A stretch of 13,239 nucleotides of DNA from an uncultured Eubacteriales bacterium (GTDB taxonomy: Bacteria > Bacillota > Clostridia > Oscillospirales > Oscillospiraceae): NCBI GenBank assembly GCA_900546415.1, contig URCY01000051.1:1-13239 (forward strand), in the 5' to 3' direction. Of the stretch, positions 1 to 6,113 are shown one piece after another; within the stretch, counting starts at the first letter, position 1, and each line of letters starts with the position of its first letter. Made by a program: the position numbers and the translations under genes. A model generated the notes under the pieces. The model was given only the letters and a program-made list of their open reading frames with translations. It had not been told where the DNA came from and did no database searches.

Positions 1-312
1 CCGTTTTCCCGCAAAACCCACCAGATTTGTCATTGCGAGGAGGGCGCGTGCGCCCGACGCGGCAATCTTTAACGAATCGATTTGCCATCCCGTAACGAAC
101 TATGGTTGCGCGGAACGAAACAAGAACCATAAAATGAAGAAAGAGGATGCAAGACAACGCAGGGAATCCATGTTTTTGTGATAGGGCTTCCCTCTTGCTT
201 CGTGCTCCCGTGCTTCGTTCCGGGATGCCATACCTCAAACTTTAAGATTGCCACGTCGCTGCGCTCCTCGCAATGACACAGAAACGGTAGGTTTTCCGTG
301 GAAAACCTACCG
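1..312. repeat. Large imperfect palindromic (MITE-like) element with CATTGCGAGG repeats
   Basis: CATTGCGAGG at 31-40 recurs inverted at 266-275, and the similarity extends on both sides. Outward, the region around 1-30 resembles the reverse complement of about 276-310. Inward, GGCAATCTTTAA at 61-72 faces TTTAAGATTGCC at 241-252, and 84-99 matches the reverse complement of 214-229 at 14 of 16 bases. The symmetry centre is near 153-157, so almost the whole 312 bp is one decayed inverted repeat that may extend past the left edge. Chance translations of such repeats give peptides like CHCEERSDVAI, which I recall seeing widely as spurious ORFs in databases. No transposase is visible. A non-autonomous mobile or palindromic repeat element is the best description; the family name is not established here. 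Confidence 0.75.
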
Positions 313-320
313 CTTTTATT
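285..320 (+). terminator. Hairpin with T-rich tail at the right end of the palindrome
   Basis: CGGTAGGTTTTCC (285-297) and GGAAAACCTACCG (300-312) form a perfect 13-bp stem around GT, followed by CTTTTATT. The form is that of an intrinsic terminator for plus-strand transcription entering from the left. It is also the outer end of the palindromic element, so it may be part of the repeat rather than the end of a specific transcript. Confidence 0.55.
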
Positions 321-325
321 GTAGC

Positions 326-374
326 AAAAAAACGGAAGCCCCGTCGGTTCGTCATGAACCGGCGGGGCTTCCGT
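326..374 (-). terminator. Strong intrinsic terminator of the minus-strand zinc-ribbon gene
   Basis: Arms 332-350 and 356-374 pair over 19 bp with a single G-U wobble around a 5-nt loop (GTCAT). On the minus strand the stem runs into seven T residues (A326-A332 on plus). It lies about 70 bp beyond the stop codon of the zinc-ribbon gene and is the most convincing end point for that transcript. Confidence 0.85.
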
Positions 375-411
375 CATCGGGAAGCTTTAATTTGGCTCGC
401 GGGGAAGCGGG

Positions 412-442
412 AAAAAGCCCGCCGGATCGAAAAAGACCCGGC
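412..442 (-). terminator. Possible weaker terminator just after the zinc-ribbon gene
   Basis: GCCGGATC (421-428) and GACCCGGC (435-442) form an 8-bp stem with one G-U pair. On the minus strand a run of five T (412-416) follows four bases after the stem. It sits immediately beyond the stop codon at 446-448. The offset T-run makes it weaker than the hairpin at 326-374, which may act as its backup. Confidence 0.4.
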
Positions 443-445
443 CGG

Positions 446-757
446 TCAGCGGTAAAGGCCGTGAAGCAGGAGCATCAGCACAGCCAGCAGGAGGGCAACG
501 CCGCACAGCAGCAGCCCCATCAGCAGGCGGCGGTTCGGCCTGTTGTTCGGGGAGCGGTCGAGAACGGCCTGCGACGGCTCGTCGGCCGCGTCGGCTCCGT
601 CCGAGGGATAGATGTCCGGCGCGGGCTCGGCCTCGTCGGCAGCCACGTCGTCTGTCGATTCACGGCGCTCATCGAGCCGGTCGGAGAGGTCGGCGCCGCA
701 CTCCGTGCAGAATTTTGCCCGGTTCGGCATCTCCGCGCCGCACTGCTTGCAAATCAT
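446..757 (-). CDS. Zinc-ribbon protein with one C-terminal transmembrane segment
   Basis: The product is a 103-aa protein of unknown function. The N-terminus carries a zinc ribbon, Cys3-x2-Cys6 and Cys17-x2-Cys20 (ICKQCGAEMPNRAKFCTECG). A low-complexity acidic linker (about 30-62) and a basic patch (NNRPNRR, 71-77) follow. A hydrophobic helix spans about 78-100, with only a few residues after it. The positive-inside rule puts the zinc ribbon in the cytoplasm, so this would be a tail-anchored protein. I chose the ATG at 757 because AGGAGGA lies at 764-770, six bases upstream; the longer frame from 781 would start before this site. Double zinc-ribbon membrane proteins of this shape are common and mostly uncharacterised in Bacillota. 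It lies downstream of hprK on the same strand, but a terminator separates them and no clear promoter of its own is visible. Confidence 0.8.
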   Translation of the reverse strand: MICKQCGAEMPNRAKFCTECGADLSDRLDERRESTDDVAADEAEPAPDIYPSDGADAADEPSQAVLDRSPNNRPNRRLLMGLLLCGVALLLAVLMLLLHGLYR

Positions 758-788
758 GGTGATTCCTCCTTCTATGACCAAAGGGCCC

Positions 789-886
789 TCTGAATCAATC
801 GGCAGCGGTGTTCAGCGGGTCTTTTGCCCCAACTGATCGGTTTGGAACAAAATCCCTCGCTGACCACTCTTGCGATTGAATCAGAG
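789..886. repeat. Second palindromic element, about 98 bp, between hprK and the zinc-ribbon gene
   Basis: CTCTGAATCAATCG (789-802) faces CGATTGAATCAGAG (873-886), inverted with one mismatch. Symmetry continues inward: TTCAGCG (about 811-817) faces CGCTGACC, and CCAA and TTGG bracket the centre around CTGATCGG. It therefore behaves as one imperfect foldback of about 98 bp. It encodes nothing convincing, and its sequence is not obviously related to the element at 1-312. It could be a small MITE-like element or a structured region of the transcript between the two genes. Confidence 0.55.
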
Positions 887-892
887 CTTTCC

Positions 893-912
893 AAAAAAAT
901 TCGGTTTCCGAA
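893..912 (-). terminator. Intrinsic terminator downstream of hprK
   Basis: On the minus strand TTCGG-AAA-CCGAA (900-912) is followed directly by seven T residues (893-899 on plus). The stem is only 5 bp, but the T-run is strong and it lies 55 bp past the hprK stop. It probably separates hprK from the zinc-ribbon gene, at least partly. Confidence 0.65.
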
Positions 913-930
913 CAAGCGCGTTTCAAATTC

Positions 931-959
931 GTGCCATTGCGAGGCCGCAGGGGCGGCAC
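931..959. repeat. Solo CATTGCGAGG repeat unit near the hprK stop codon
   Basis: CATTGCGAGG at 935-944 is identical to the core found twice in the element at 1-312. It is enclosed by short inverted arms GTGCC (931-935) and GGCAC (955-959). The unit ends about 7 bp from the hprK stop codon (967-969). It looks like a fragment or single half of the same repeat family. Confidence 0.5.
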
Positions 960-966
960 GCTGCAC

Positions 967-1911
967 TCAGAACCTGTGCCCGTTCTGCTCGTCGAAGTGG
1001 CGGTTGAGCTGCTCGGTGAACTCGGCGGCGGCGTTATAGCCCATCTTCTTCTGGCGGCTGTTCATCGCCGCGATCTCGAGGATGATCGCCAGATTGCGGC
1101 CGGGCTTGACCGGGATCGTAATGGCCGGAACCTTGACGCCGAGCAGATCCATATGCTGCTCCTCCAGCCCGAGGCGGTCGTACATCTGCTCGCTGCTCCA
1201 CGGGACGATGTTGATGACCTGATCGATGGCCGTCTCGGTCTTGATCGCGGCCATGCCGAAGAGCTTGGCAACGTTGATGACGCCGATGCCGCGGATCTCG
1301 ATATAGTTCCGGATCAGCTCGGGTGACGTGCCCATCAGGGTGTTTCCGGCGATTTTACGGATCTCGACGGCGTCGTCGGAGATCAGCCGGTGGCCGCGCT
1401 TGAGCAGCTCGGCGGCGGCCTCGCTCTTGCCGATGCCGCTCTCGCCCATCAGCAGCAGCCCCTCGCCGTAGACCTCGACGAGCACGCCGTGGCGCGTAAT
1501 GCGCGGGGCGAGGGCGCTCTTGAGGTAGGTGATGAGCGACGAGACAATGTAAGACGTCGACTCGAGGCAGCGCAGAACGGTGACGTCGTATTTTTTTGCC
1601 ATTTCAAGGCATTCCGGCGTCGGCTCGATGTTCCGGGCGAAGATCAGCGCCGGAATTTTCTTGGAAAACATCTCGCTGAACACCTCGAGCAGGCGCTCGT
1701 GGGAAAGCTCGCTGATATAGGCGGACTCGACATTGCCGATCACCTGCAGCCGCAGCGGCTCGAAGTGGTTGAAGAAGCCGGCAAGCTGAAGGCCGGGGCG
1801 GCTGACCTCCTCGACCATGATCTCGACGGTCTCGTAATCCGTCGACGCGTGAAGCACCGTAAGGTTAAACTGCTCAACGACCTGTTTCATGCGGACACTG
1901 TAGGTATTCAT
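967..1911 (-). CDS. hprK: HPr kinase/phosphorylase
   Basis: HprK phosphorylates and dephosphorylates Ser46 of the sugar-PTS protein HPr in the cytoplasm, and thereby feeds CcpA-type carbon catabolite control. The 314-aa length matches the family. The N-terminal domain covers about 1-130. The kinase domain shows a P-loop GESGIGKS (156-163) followed by the conserved acidic pair in LISDDAVEI (D179, D180). H141 lies in RHGV, and the HprK signature EIRGIGVINV is at 205-214. I chose the ATG at 1911 because it follows a purine-rich AAAGGGG site and a consensus promoter; the same frame stays open back to 2052, but that would start upstream of the promoter. The gene is divergent from miaB and appears monocistronic, apart from possible read-through into the zinc-ribbon gene. 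Its presence implies a PTS with Ser-phosphorylated HPr in this organism. Confidence 0.97.
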   Translation of the reverse strand: MNTYSVRMKQVVEQFNLTVLHASTDYETVEIMVEEVSRPGLQLAGFFNHFEPLRLQVIGNVESAYISELSHERLLEVFSEMFSKKIPALIFARNIEPTPECLEMAKKYDVTVLRCLESTSYIVSSLITYLKSALAPRITRHGVLVEVYGEGLLLMGESGIGKSEAAAELLKRGHRLISDDAVEIRKIAGNTLMGTSPELIRNYIEIRGIGVINVAKLFGMAAIKTETAIDQVINIVPWSSEQMYDRLGLEEQHMDLLGVKVPAITIPVKPGRNLAIILEIAAMNSRQKKMGYNAAAEFTEQLNRHFDEQNGHRF

Positions 1912-1944
1912 GCAGAATCGTTCCCCTTTCCGTATTCTGATCTC

Positions 1945-1973
1945 ATTATAGACGAATTTTTGCGTTTGTGCAA
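1945..1973 (-). promoter_or_regulatory. Sigma-A promoter of hprK
   Basis: On the minus strand the -35 box TTGCAC (1968-1973) is followed by a 17-bp spacer and a perfect -10 TATAAT (1945-1950). The predicted start is near 1938, giving a leader of about 27 nt before the ATG at 1911. Confidence 0.85.
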
Positions 1974-1976
1974 CAG

Positions 1977-2005
1977 CCTGACGGCAGATTTCGTCAGGTT
2001 TTTTT
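1977..2005 (+). terminator. Terminator-shaped hairpin between the divergent hprK and miaB promoters
   Basis: CCTGACG (1977-1983) and CGTCAGG (1992-1998) form a 7-bp stem with an 8-nt loop, followed by seven T (1999-2005). It has the form of a plus-strand intrinsic terminator, yet it lies upstream of both predicted transcription starts and no plus-strand gene precedes it. It may block antisense transcription across hprK from entering miaB, or it may be an operator dyad. Confidence 0.6.
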
Positions 2006-2024
2006 GCATCCGGGGATTCCGCTC

Positions 2025-2053
2025 TTGAAAAGTCACGAAAAAATTGATACAAT
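2025..2053 (+). promoter_or_regulatory. Sigma-A promoter of the miaB-mutS-hemZ operon
   Basis: TTGAAA (2025-2030), a 17-bp spacer and TACAAT (2048-2053) form a good sigma-A promoter. The predicted start is near 2060, about 34 nt before the TTG start codon. The ribosome binding site GGAGG lies at 2081-2085. Confidence 0.8.
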
Positions 2054-2093
2054 AGTAAAAATAATCATCGAATAAAATGCGGAGGAATGCCCT

Positions 2094-3494
2094 TTGAACA
2101 GCAAAACCACTCGAATCACGCCGGAGCAGGTCGAGCGCCAGCAGCGGCTCTGCGCGGAGATCCGCGATTATTGGACGACGCAGGGCGTCACACCGACGGC
2201 CTACGTCGAAACCTACGGCTGCCAGCAGAACGAGGCCGATTCCGAGCAGCTGCGCGGGATGCTCGAGGCCGCGGGCTACGGCCTGACCGACTCGGCCGAG
2301 GGCGCCGACGCCGTGATCTTCAACACCTGCGCCATCCGCGAGCACGCCGAGCAGCGCGTGTTCGGCAACGTCGGCGCGCTCGTACACACGAAGCGCCGCC
2401 ACCCGCGTCAGAAGATCTTCCTCTGCGGCTGCATGATGGGGCAGCCCGCCGTGGTCGAGCGCGTGAAGAATTCCTATCCCTATGTCGACGCCGTGTTCTC
2501 CACGCATCATCTGTGGGAGTTCCCGTCGCTGCTGCTGCGCGTGCTGACCGGGAAAAAGCGCGTGTTCTCCGTGGAGGACTCCGCCGGGTCGATCGCCGAG
2601 GGCATCCCCGTCGTGCGCACGAACACGCTCAAGGCGTGGGTCTCGATCATGTACGGCTGCAACAACTTCTGCTCCTACTGCATCGTGCCCTATGTGCGCG
2701 GCCGCGAGCGCTCGCGCCGTCCGCAGGACGTGCTCGACGAATGCCGCGCGCTGATCGCGCAGGGCTATAAGGAGATCACCCTGCTCGGGCAGAACGTCAA
2801 TTCCTACGGCAGGGATCTCGACTGCGGCATGGATTTTGCCGATCTGCTGGCCGCCGTGGCCGAGCTGGACGGCGAGTTCCGCCTGCGCTTCATGACGTCT
2901 CATCCGAAGGACGCCAGCCGCAAGCTCTTCGACACGATCGCAAAATACGATAAGATCTGCAAGCAGTTCCATCTGCCCTTCCAGTCCGGCAACGACCGCG
3001 TGCTGCACGCGATGAACCGGCGCTACACCGCCGCGCAATACCTCGAGCTGGTCGACTACGGCCGGAGCCTGATGCCCGAGCTGGTGCTCACGAGCGACGT
3101 GATCGTCGGCTTCCCCGGCGAGACGGAAGCGGAATTTGAGGACACTCTGAAGCTCATCGAGCGCGTGCGCTACGACGCGCTGTTCACCTTTATCTTCTCC
3201 CCGCGCGCCGGGACGCCTGCGGCGTCCATGGACGATCCGACGCCCCGCGCCGAGAAAAATCAGCGCTTTGACCGCCTCTGCGCCCTGCAAAACCGCATTT
3301 CCGAGGAAAAGCACCGCGCGTACATCGGCAAAACGCTGCGCGTGCTGGTCGACGGCCGAGACGGCGACAAGCTGACCGCGCGCACCGACGGCGGCCGCCT
3401 TGTGCGCCTCGACGGCGGCGACGAGCTGATCGGACAATTTTTGAATGTAACCGTCACCGATTCGACCACCTGGAGCCTGGTCGGCGAACGATAA
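2094..3494 (+). CDS. miaB: tRNA-2-methylthio-N6-dimethylallyladenosine synthase
   Basis: MiaB is a radical SAM methylthiotransferase that adds the 2-methylthio group to i6A37 of tRNAs reading UNN codons. The 466-aa protein begins with a family N-terminal domain whose auxiliary [4Fe-4S] cysteines are visible at C43 (YGCQ), C79 (NTCA) and C113 (GCMM). The radical SAM triad is C189-x3-C193-x2-C196 (CNNFCSYC), followed by the family-typical IVPYVRGRERSR. A TRAM RNA-binding domain occupies about the last 65 residues. The start is TTG at 2094: GGAGG at 2081-2085 is eight bases away. An out-of-frame ATG at 2087 is too close to that site and opens no family sequence. The N-terminus is about 35 residues longer than in short MiaB proteins, as is usual in Bacillota. 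mutS follows after 20 bp. Related enzymes MtaB and RimO are less likely, given the NEADSEQL and RGRERSR context. Confidence 0.93.
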   Translation: MNSKTTRITPEQVERQQRLCAEIRDYWTTQGVTPTAYVETYGCQQNEADSEQLRGMLEAAGYGLTDSAEGADAVIFNTCAIREHAEQRVFGNVGALVHTKRRHPRQKIFLCGCMMGQPAVVERVKNSYPYVDAVFSTHHLWEFPSLLLRVLTGKKRVFSVEDSAGSIAEGIPVVRTNTLKAWVSIMYGCNNFCSYCIVPYVRGRERSRRPQDVLDECRALIAQGYKEITLLGQNVNSYGRDLDCGMDFADLLAAVAELDGEFRLRFMTSHPKDASRKLFDTIAKYDKICKQFHLPFQSGNDRVLHAMNRRYTAAQYLELVDYGRSLMPELVLTSDVIVGFPGETEAEFEDTLKLIERVRYDALFTFIFSPRAGTPAASMDDPTPRAEKNQRFDRLCALQNRISEEKHRAYIGKTLRVLVDGRDGDKLTARTDGGRLVRLDGGDELIGQFLNVTVTDSTTWSLVGER

Positions 3495-3514
3495 CAAAGG
3501 AGGGAGGGCTGCTC

Positions 3515-6106
3515 ATGGCGGAAATGACGCCGATGAAGCGGCAATATCTCGAGATCAAGGAGCAGAAGCCCGACTGCATTCTGTTCTTCCGGCTGGGCGA
3601 TTTTTACGAGATGTTCGACGAGGACGCGCGGATTGCGGCCAAGGAGCTGGATCTGACGCTGACCACGCGCGACCGCGGCAAGGAAAAGCAGGATCAGACG
3701 CCGATGTGCGGCGTGCCGTATCACGCGGCCGAGGCCTATATCGCGCGGCTGGTGCAGCGCGGCTATAAGGTCGCCATCTGCGAGCAAATGGAGGATCCCG
3801 CGCTGGCCAAGGGCTTGGTCAAGCGCGACATCGTCCGCATCGTCACGCCCGGCACGGTCGTCGAAAGCTCGATGCTCGACGAATCGCGCAACAACTATTT
3901 CGCCTGCGTGTTCGGGGAAAACGGCGCCTACGGCGTCAGCTTCTGCGACATTTCGACGGGCGCATTTTACCTTACCTGCTGCGACGGCGCGCTGGCCGTC
4001 GACCGCGTGATCTCCGAGCTGGGGCGCTTTGCTCCGGCCGAGGTGCTGCGCGGCGGCGAGGCCTCGCACAACGACGCACTCACGGCGGCGCTCAACGAGC
4101 GCCTGAGCTGCTGCGCCGATCAGGGCGCGGCCGTGCTCTTCGACCCGCAGACCACGGCGCAGACCGTGCAGGAGCAGTTCGGCAAGAGCCTTGCCGAGCT
4201 GGGCATTGACCGGCAGCCCGTGCTCTGGCGCAGCGCCGGAGCGCTGCTGCGGACGCTGCGCGAGCTGCGCAAGGTCAGCCTGACGCACGTCCGCACGCTG
4301 GATTATTACGACACCGGGCGCTTTCTGGAGCTGGATCTGACGGCGCGGCGCAATCTGGAGCTGACCGAGACGCTGCGCAGCGGCGAAAAACGCGGCAGTC
4401 TGCTCTGGGTGCTCGACAAATGCTGCTGCTCGCTCGGCAGCCGCACCCTGCGGAGCTGGCTGGAAAAGCCGCTCATGCAGCCCAAGCGCATTTCCCAGCG
4501 GCTCTGCGCCGTGGAGGAGCTGAGCAAGCGGACGATGGAGCGCGAGGAGCTGCGGCAGACGCTCGGCGACGTGACCGATCTCGAGCGCGTGACCGCGCGG
4601 ATCGTCACCGGGGCGGCCAACGCCCGCGACCTCGTCGCGCTGAGCGGCGGCTGCCGCCCGATCGCAAAGCTGCGTGAACTGGTCGGCGGGCTTGCCGCGC
4701 CGATGTTCGCCGTGCTGCTCGGGGAGATGGACGATCTGACCGACCTCTGCGACGCGATCGACGCCGCGATCGTCGACGAGCCGCCCTTCACCGTCCGCGA
4801 GGGCGGGCTGATCCGCGACGGCTACGACGCCGAGATCGACCGCCTGCGCGACGTGCTCAGCGGCGGCAAGGGCACGCTGGCCGCGATCGAGGCGCAGGAA
4901 AAGGAAAAAACCGGCATCAAAAACCTGCGCGTGGGCTACACGCGCGTGTTCGGCTATTACATCGAGGTCGCCAAGGGGCAGGTCTCGCAGGTTCCGGACA
5001 GCTACATCCGCAAGCAGACGCTCGTGAGCGGCGAGCGCTTCATCACGCCGGAGCTGAAGGAGCTGGAAAACACCATCCTCACGGCCAAGGAGCGCATCAC
5101 CGCGCTCGAATACGAGCATTTTCAGACCCTGCGGCAGCAGCTTGCGGCGCAGGCCGACCGCATCCTGCGCACGGCGAACGCCGTCGGCGCACTGGACGTG
5201 CTGGCCGATTTTGCGCACATCGCCGTCAAATACGGCTACTGTCGGCCGGAGGTCGATTTCTCCGGCGAGATCACGATCCGCGACGGACGGCACCCGGTCG
5301 TCGAGCAGGTGCTCAAGGACAGTCTGTTCGTCCCGAACGACACGGCGCTCGACACGCAGAGCAGCCGCGTGGCCATTCTGACCGGCCCGAACATGGCCGG
5401 TAAATCCACCTATATGCGGCAGGTCGCGCTGATCGTTCTGATGGCGCAGATCGGCTGCTTTGTTCCGGCGGCCTCGGCGCGCATCGGCGTGGTCGACCGG
5501 ATCTTCACGCGCATCGGCGCGTCCGACGACCTCTCCACCGGCAAATCGACCTTCATGGTCGAGATGAGCGAGGTGGCGGAGATCCTGACCCATGCGACGA
5601 ACCGGTCGCTGCTGATCCTCGACGAGATCGGGCGCGGCACGTCGACCTTCGACGGCATGGCCATTGCCCGCGCCGTGCTCGAGTACGCCGCCGACCCGAA
5701 GCGCCTCGGCGCAAAAACCCTCTTCGCCACGCACTATCACGAGCTGACCGACATCGAAAACGAGCTGGAGGGCGTGCGGAACTATAACATCGCCGTGCGC
5801 AGGCGCGACGGCGAGATCGTCTTCCTGCGCAAGATCGTCCCCGGCGCGGCCGACGATTCCTACGGCGTCGAGGTCGCGAAGCTGGCCGGTCTGCCCGACC
5901 GCGTCGTGCGCCGCGCACGGGAGCTGCTGAAGAAGCTCGAAAACGGCGCGCCGGTCAAGACCGTGCGCGTCGCGGCGGACGACCAGATCTCCATGACCAA
6001 TTTGGAAAACGACAGCCTGCGCAGGCGGCTGGAGCAGCTCAGCGTGGAGACGATGACGCCCATCGAGGCGATGAACGCCCTGTTTGAGCTGAAAAAGATG
6101 ATTTGA
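3515..6106 (+). CDS. mutS: DNA mismatch repair protein MutS
   Basis: MutS recognises base mismatches and small loops and starts mismatch repair. The 863-aa length is normal for MutS (E. coli about 853). The mismatch-reading Phe-x-Glu motif is F30-Y31-E32 in GDFYEMF. The C-terminal ATPase shows a Walker A GPNMAGKST (624-632), the signature STFMVEMSE (678-686) and a Walker B LLILDEIGRGTSTFDG with D703-E704. The last 25 residues carry the TPIEAMNALFELKKM dimerisation helix-turn-helix of full-length MutS. This separates it from MutS2, which lacks the mismatch-binding domain and has a Smr domain. The ribosome binding site AAGGAGGGAGG lies just before the ATG. The gene is co-transcribed with miaB upstream (20-bp gap) and hemZ downstream (7-bp gap). 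mutL, its usual partner and frequent neighbour in Clostridia, is not in this window. Confidence 0.98.
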   Translation: MAEMTPMKRQYLEIKEQKPDCILFFRLGDFYEMFDEDARIAAKELDLTLTTRDRGKEKQDQTPMCGVPYHAAEAYIARLVQRGYKVAICEQMEDPALAKGLVKRDIVRIVTPGTVVESSMLDESRNNYFACVFGENGAYGVSFCDISTGAFYLTCCDGALAVDRVISELGRFAPAEVLRGGEASHNDALTAALNERLSCCADQGAAVLFDPQTTAQTVQEQFGKSLAELGIDRQPVLWRSAGALLRTLRELRKVSLTHVRTLDYYDTGRFLELDLTARRNLELTETLRSGEKRGSLLWVLDKCCCSLGSRTLRSWLEKPLMQPKRISQRLCAVEELSKRTMEREELRQTLGDVTDLERVTARIVTGAANARDLVALSGGCRPIAKLRELVGGLAAPMFAVLLGEMDDLTDLCDAIDAAIVDEPPFTVREGGLIRDGYDAEIDRLRDVLSGGKGTLAAIEAQEKEKTGIKNLRVGYTRVFGYYIEVAKGQVSQVPDSYIRKQTLVSGERFITPELKELENTILTAKERITALEYEHFQTLRQQLAAQADRILRTANAVGALDVLADFAHIAVKYGYCRPEVDFSGEITIRDGRHPVVEQVLKDSLFVPNDTALDTQSSRVAILTGPNMAGKSTYMRQVALIVLMAQIGCFVPAASARIGVVDRIFTRIGASDDLSTGKSTFMVEMSEVAEILTHATNRSLLILDEIGRGTSTFDGMAIARAVLEYAADPKRLGAKTLFATHYHELTDIENELEGVRNYNIAVRRRDGEIVFLRKIVPGAADDSYGVEVAKLAGLPDRVVRRARELLKKLENGAPVKTVRVAADDQISMTNLENDSLRRRLEQLSVETMTPIEAMNALFELKKMI

Positions 6107-6113
6107 GGCGCTT

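Noticed and set aside
1..320. CRISPR array
   Set aside because: The repeats are inverted rather than direct, are few, and have no regular spacers.
69..377. Minus-strand frame encoding a peptide with CHCEERSDVAI
   Set aside because: It is a translation of the palindromic repeat element and a terminator hairpin, not a gene; there is no ribosome binding site or conserved domain.
757..800. Possible promoter for the zinc-ribbon gene (TTGATT, 16 bp, CATAGA on the minus strand)
   Set aside because: The -10 match is poor and the predicted start would fall almost on the ribosome binding site.
1912..2052. N-terminal extension of hprK to an upstream ATG at 2052
   Set aside because: The extension would begin upstream of the consensus hprK promoter, and the family N-terminus matches the ATG at 1911.
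2087..2770. ATG-initiated 227-codon frame overlapping the start of miaB
   Set aside because: It is out of frame with miaB, its ATG is one base from the GGAGG site, and its sequence is Arg- and Ala-rich without a domain. The TTG at 2094 is properly spaced and gives MiaB.
1908..3497. Minus-strand open frame of 529 codons opposite miaB
   Set aside because: Antisense shadow of miaB; it also crosses the hprK promoter region in another frame and shows no family motifs.
3260..5740. Minus-strand open frame of 826 codons opposite mutS
   Set aside because: Antisense shadow of mutS with biased composition and no motif.
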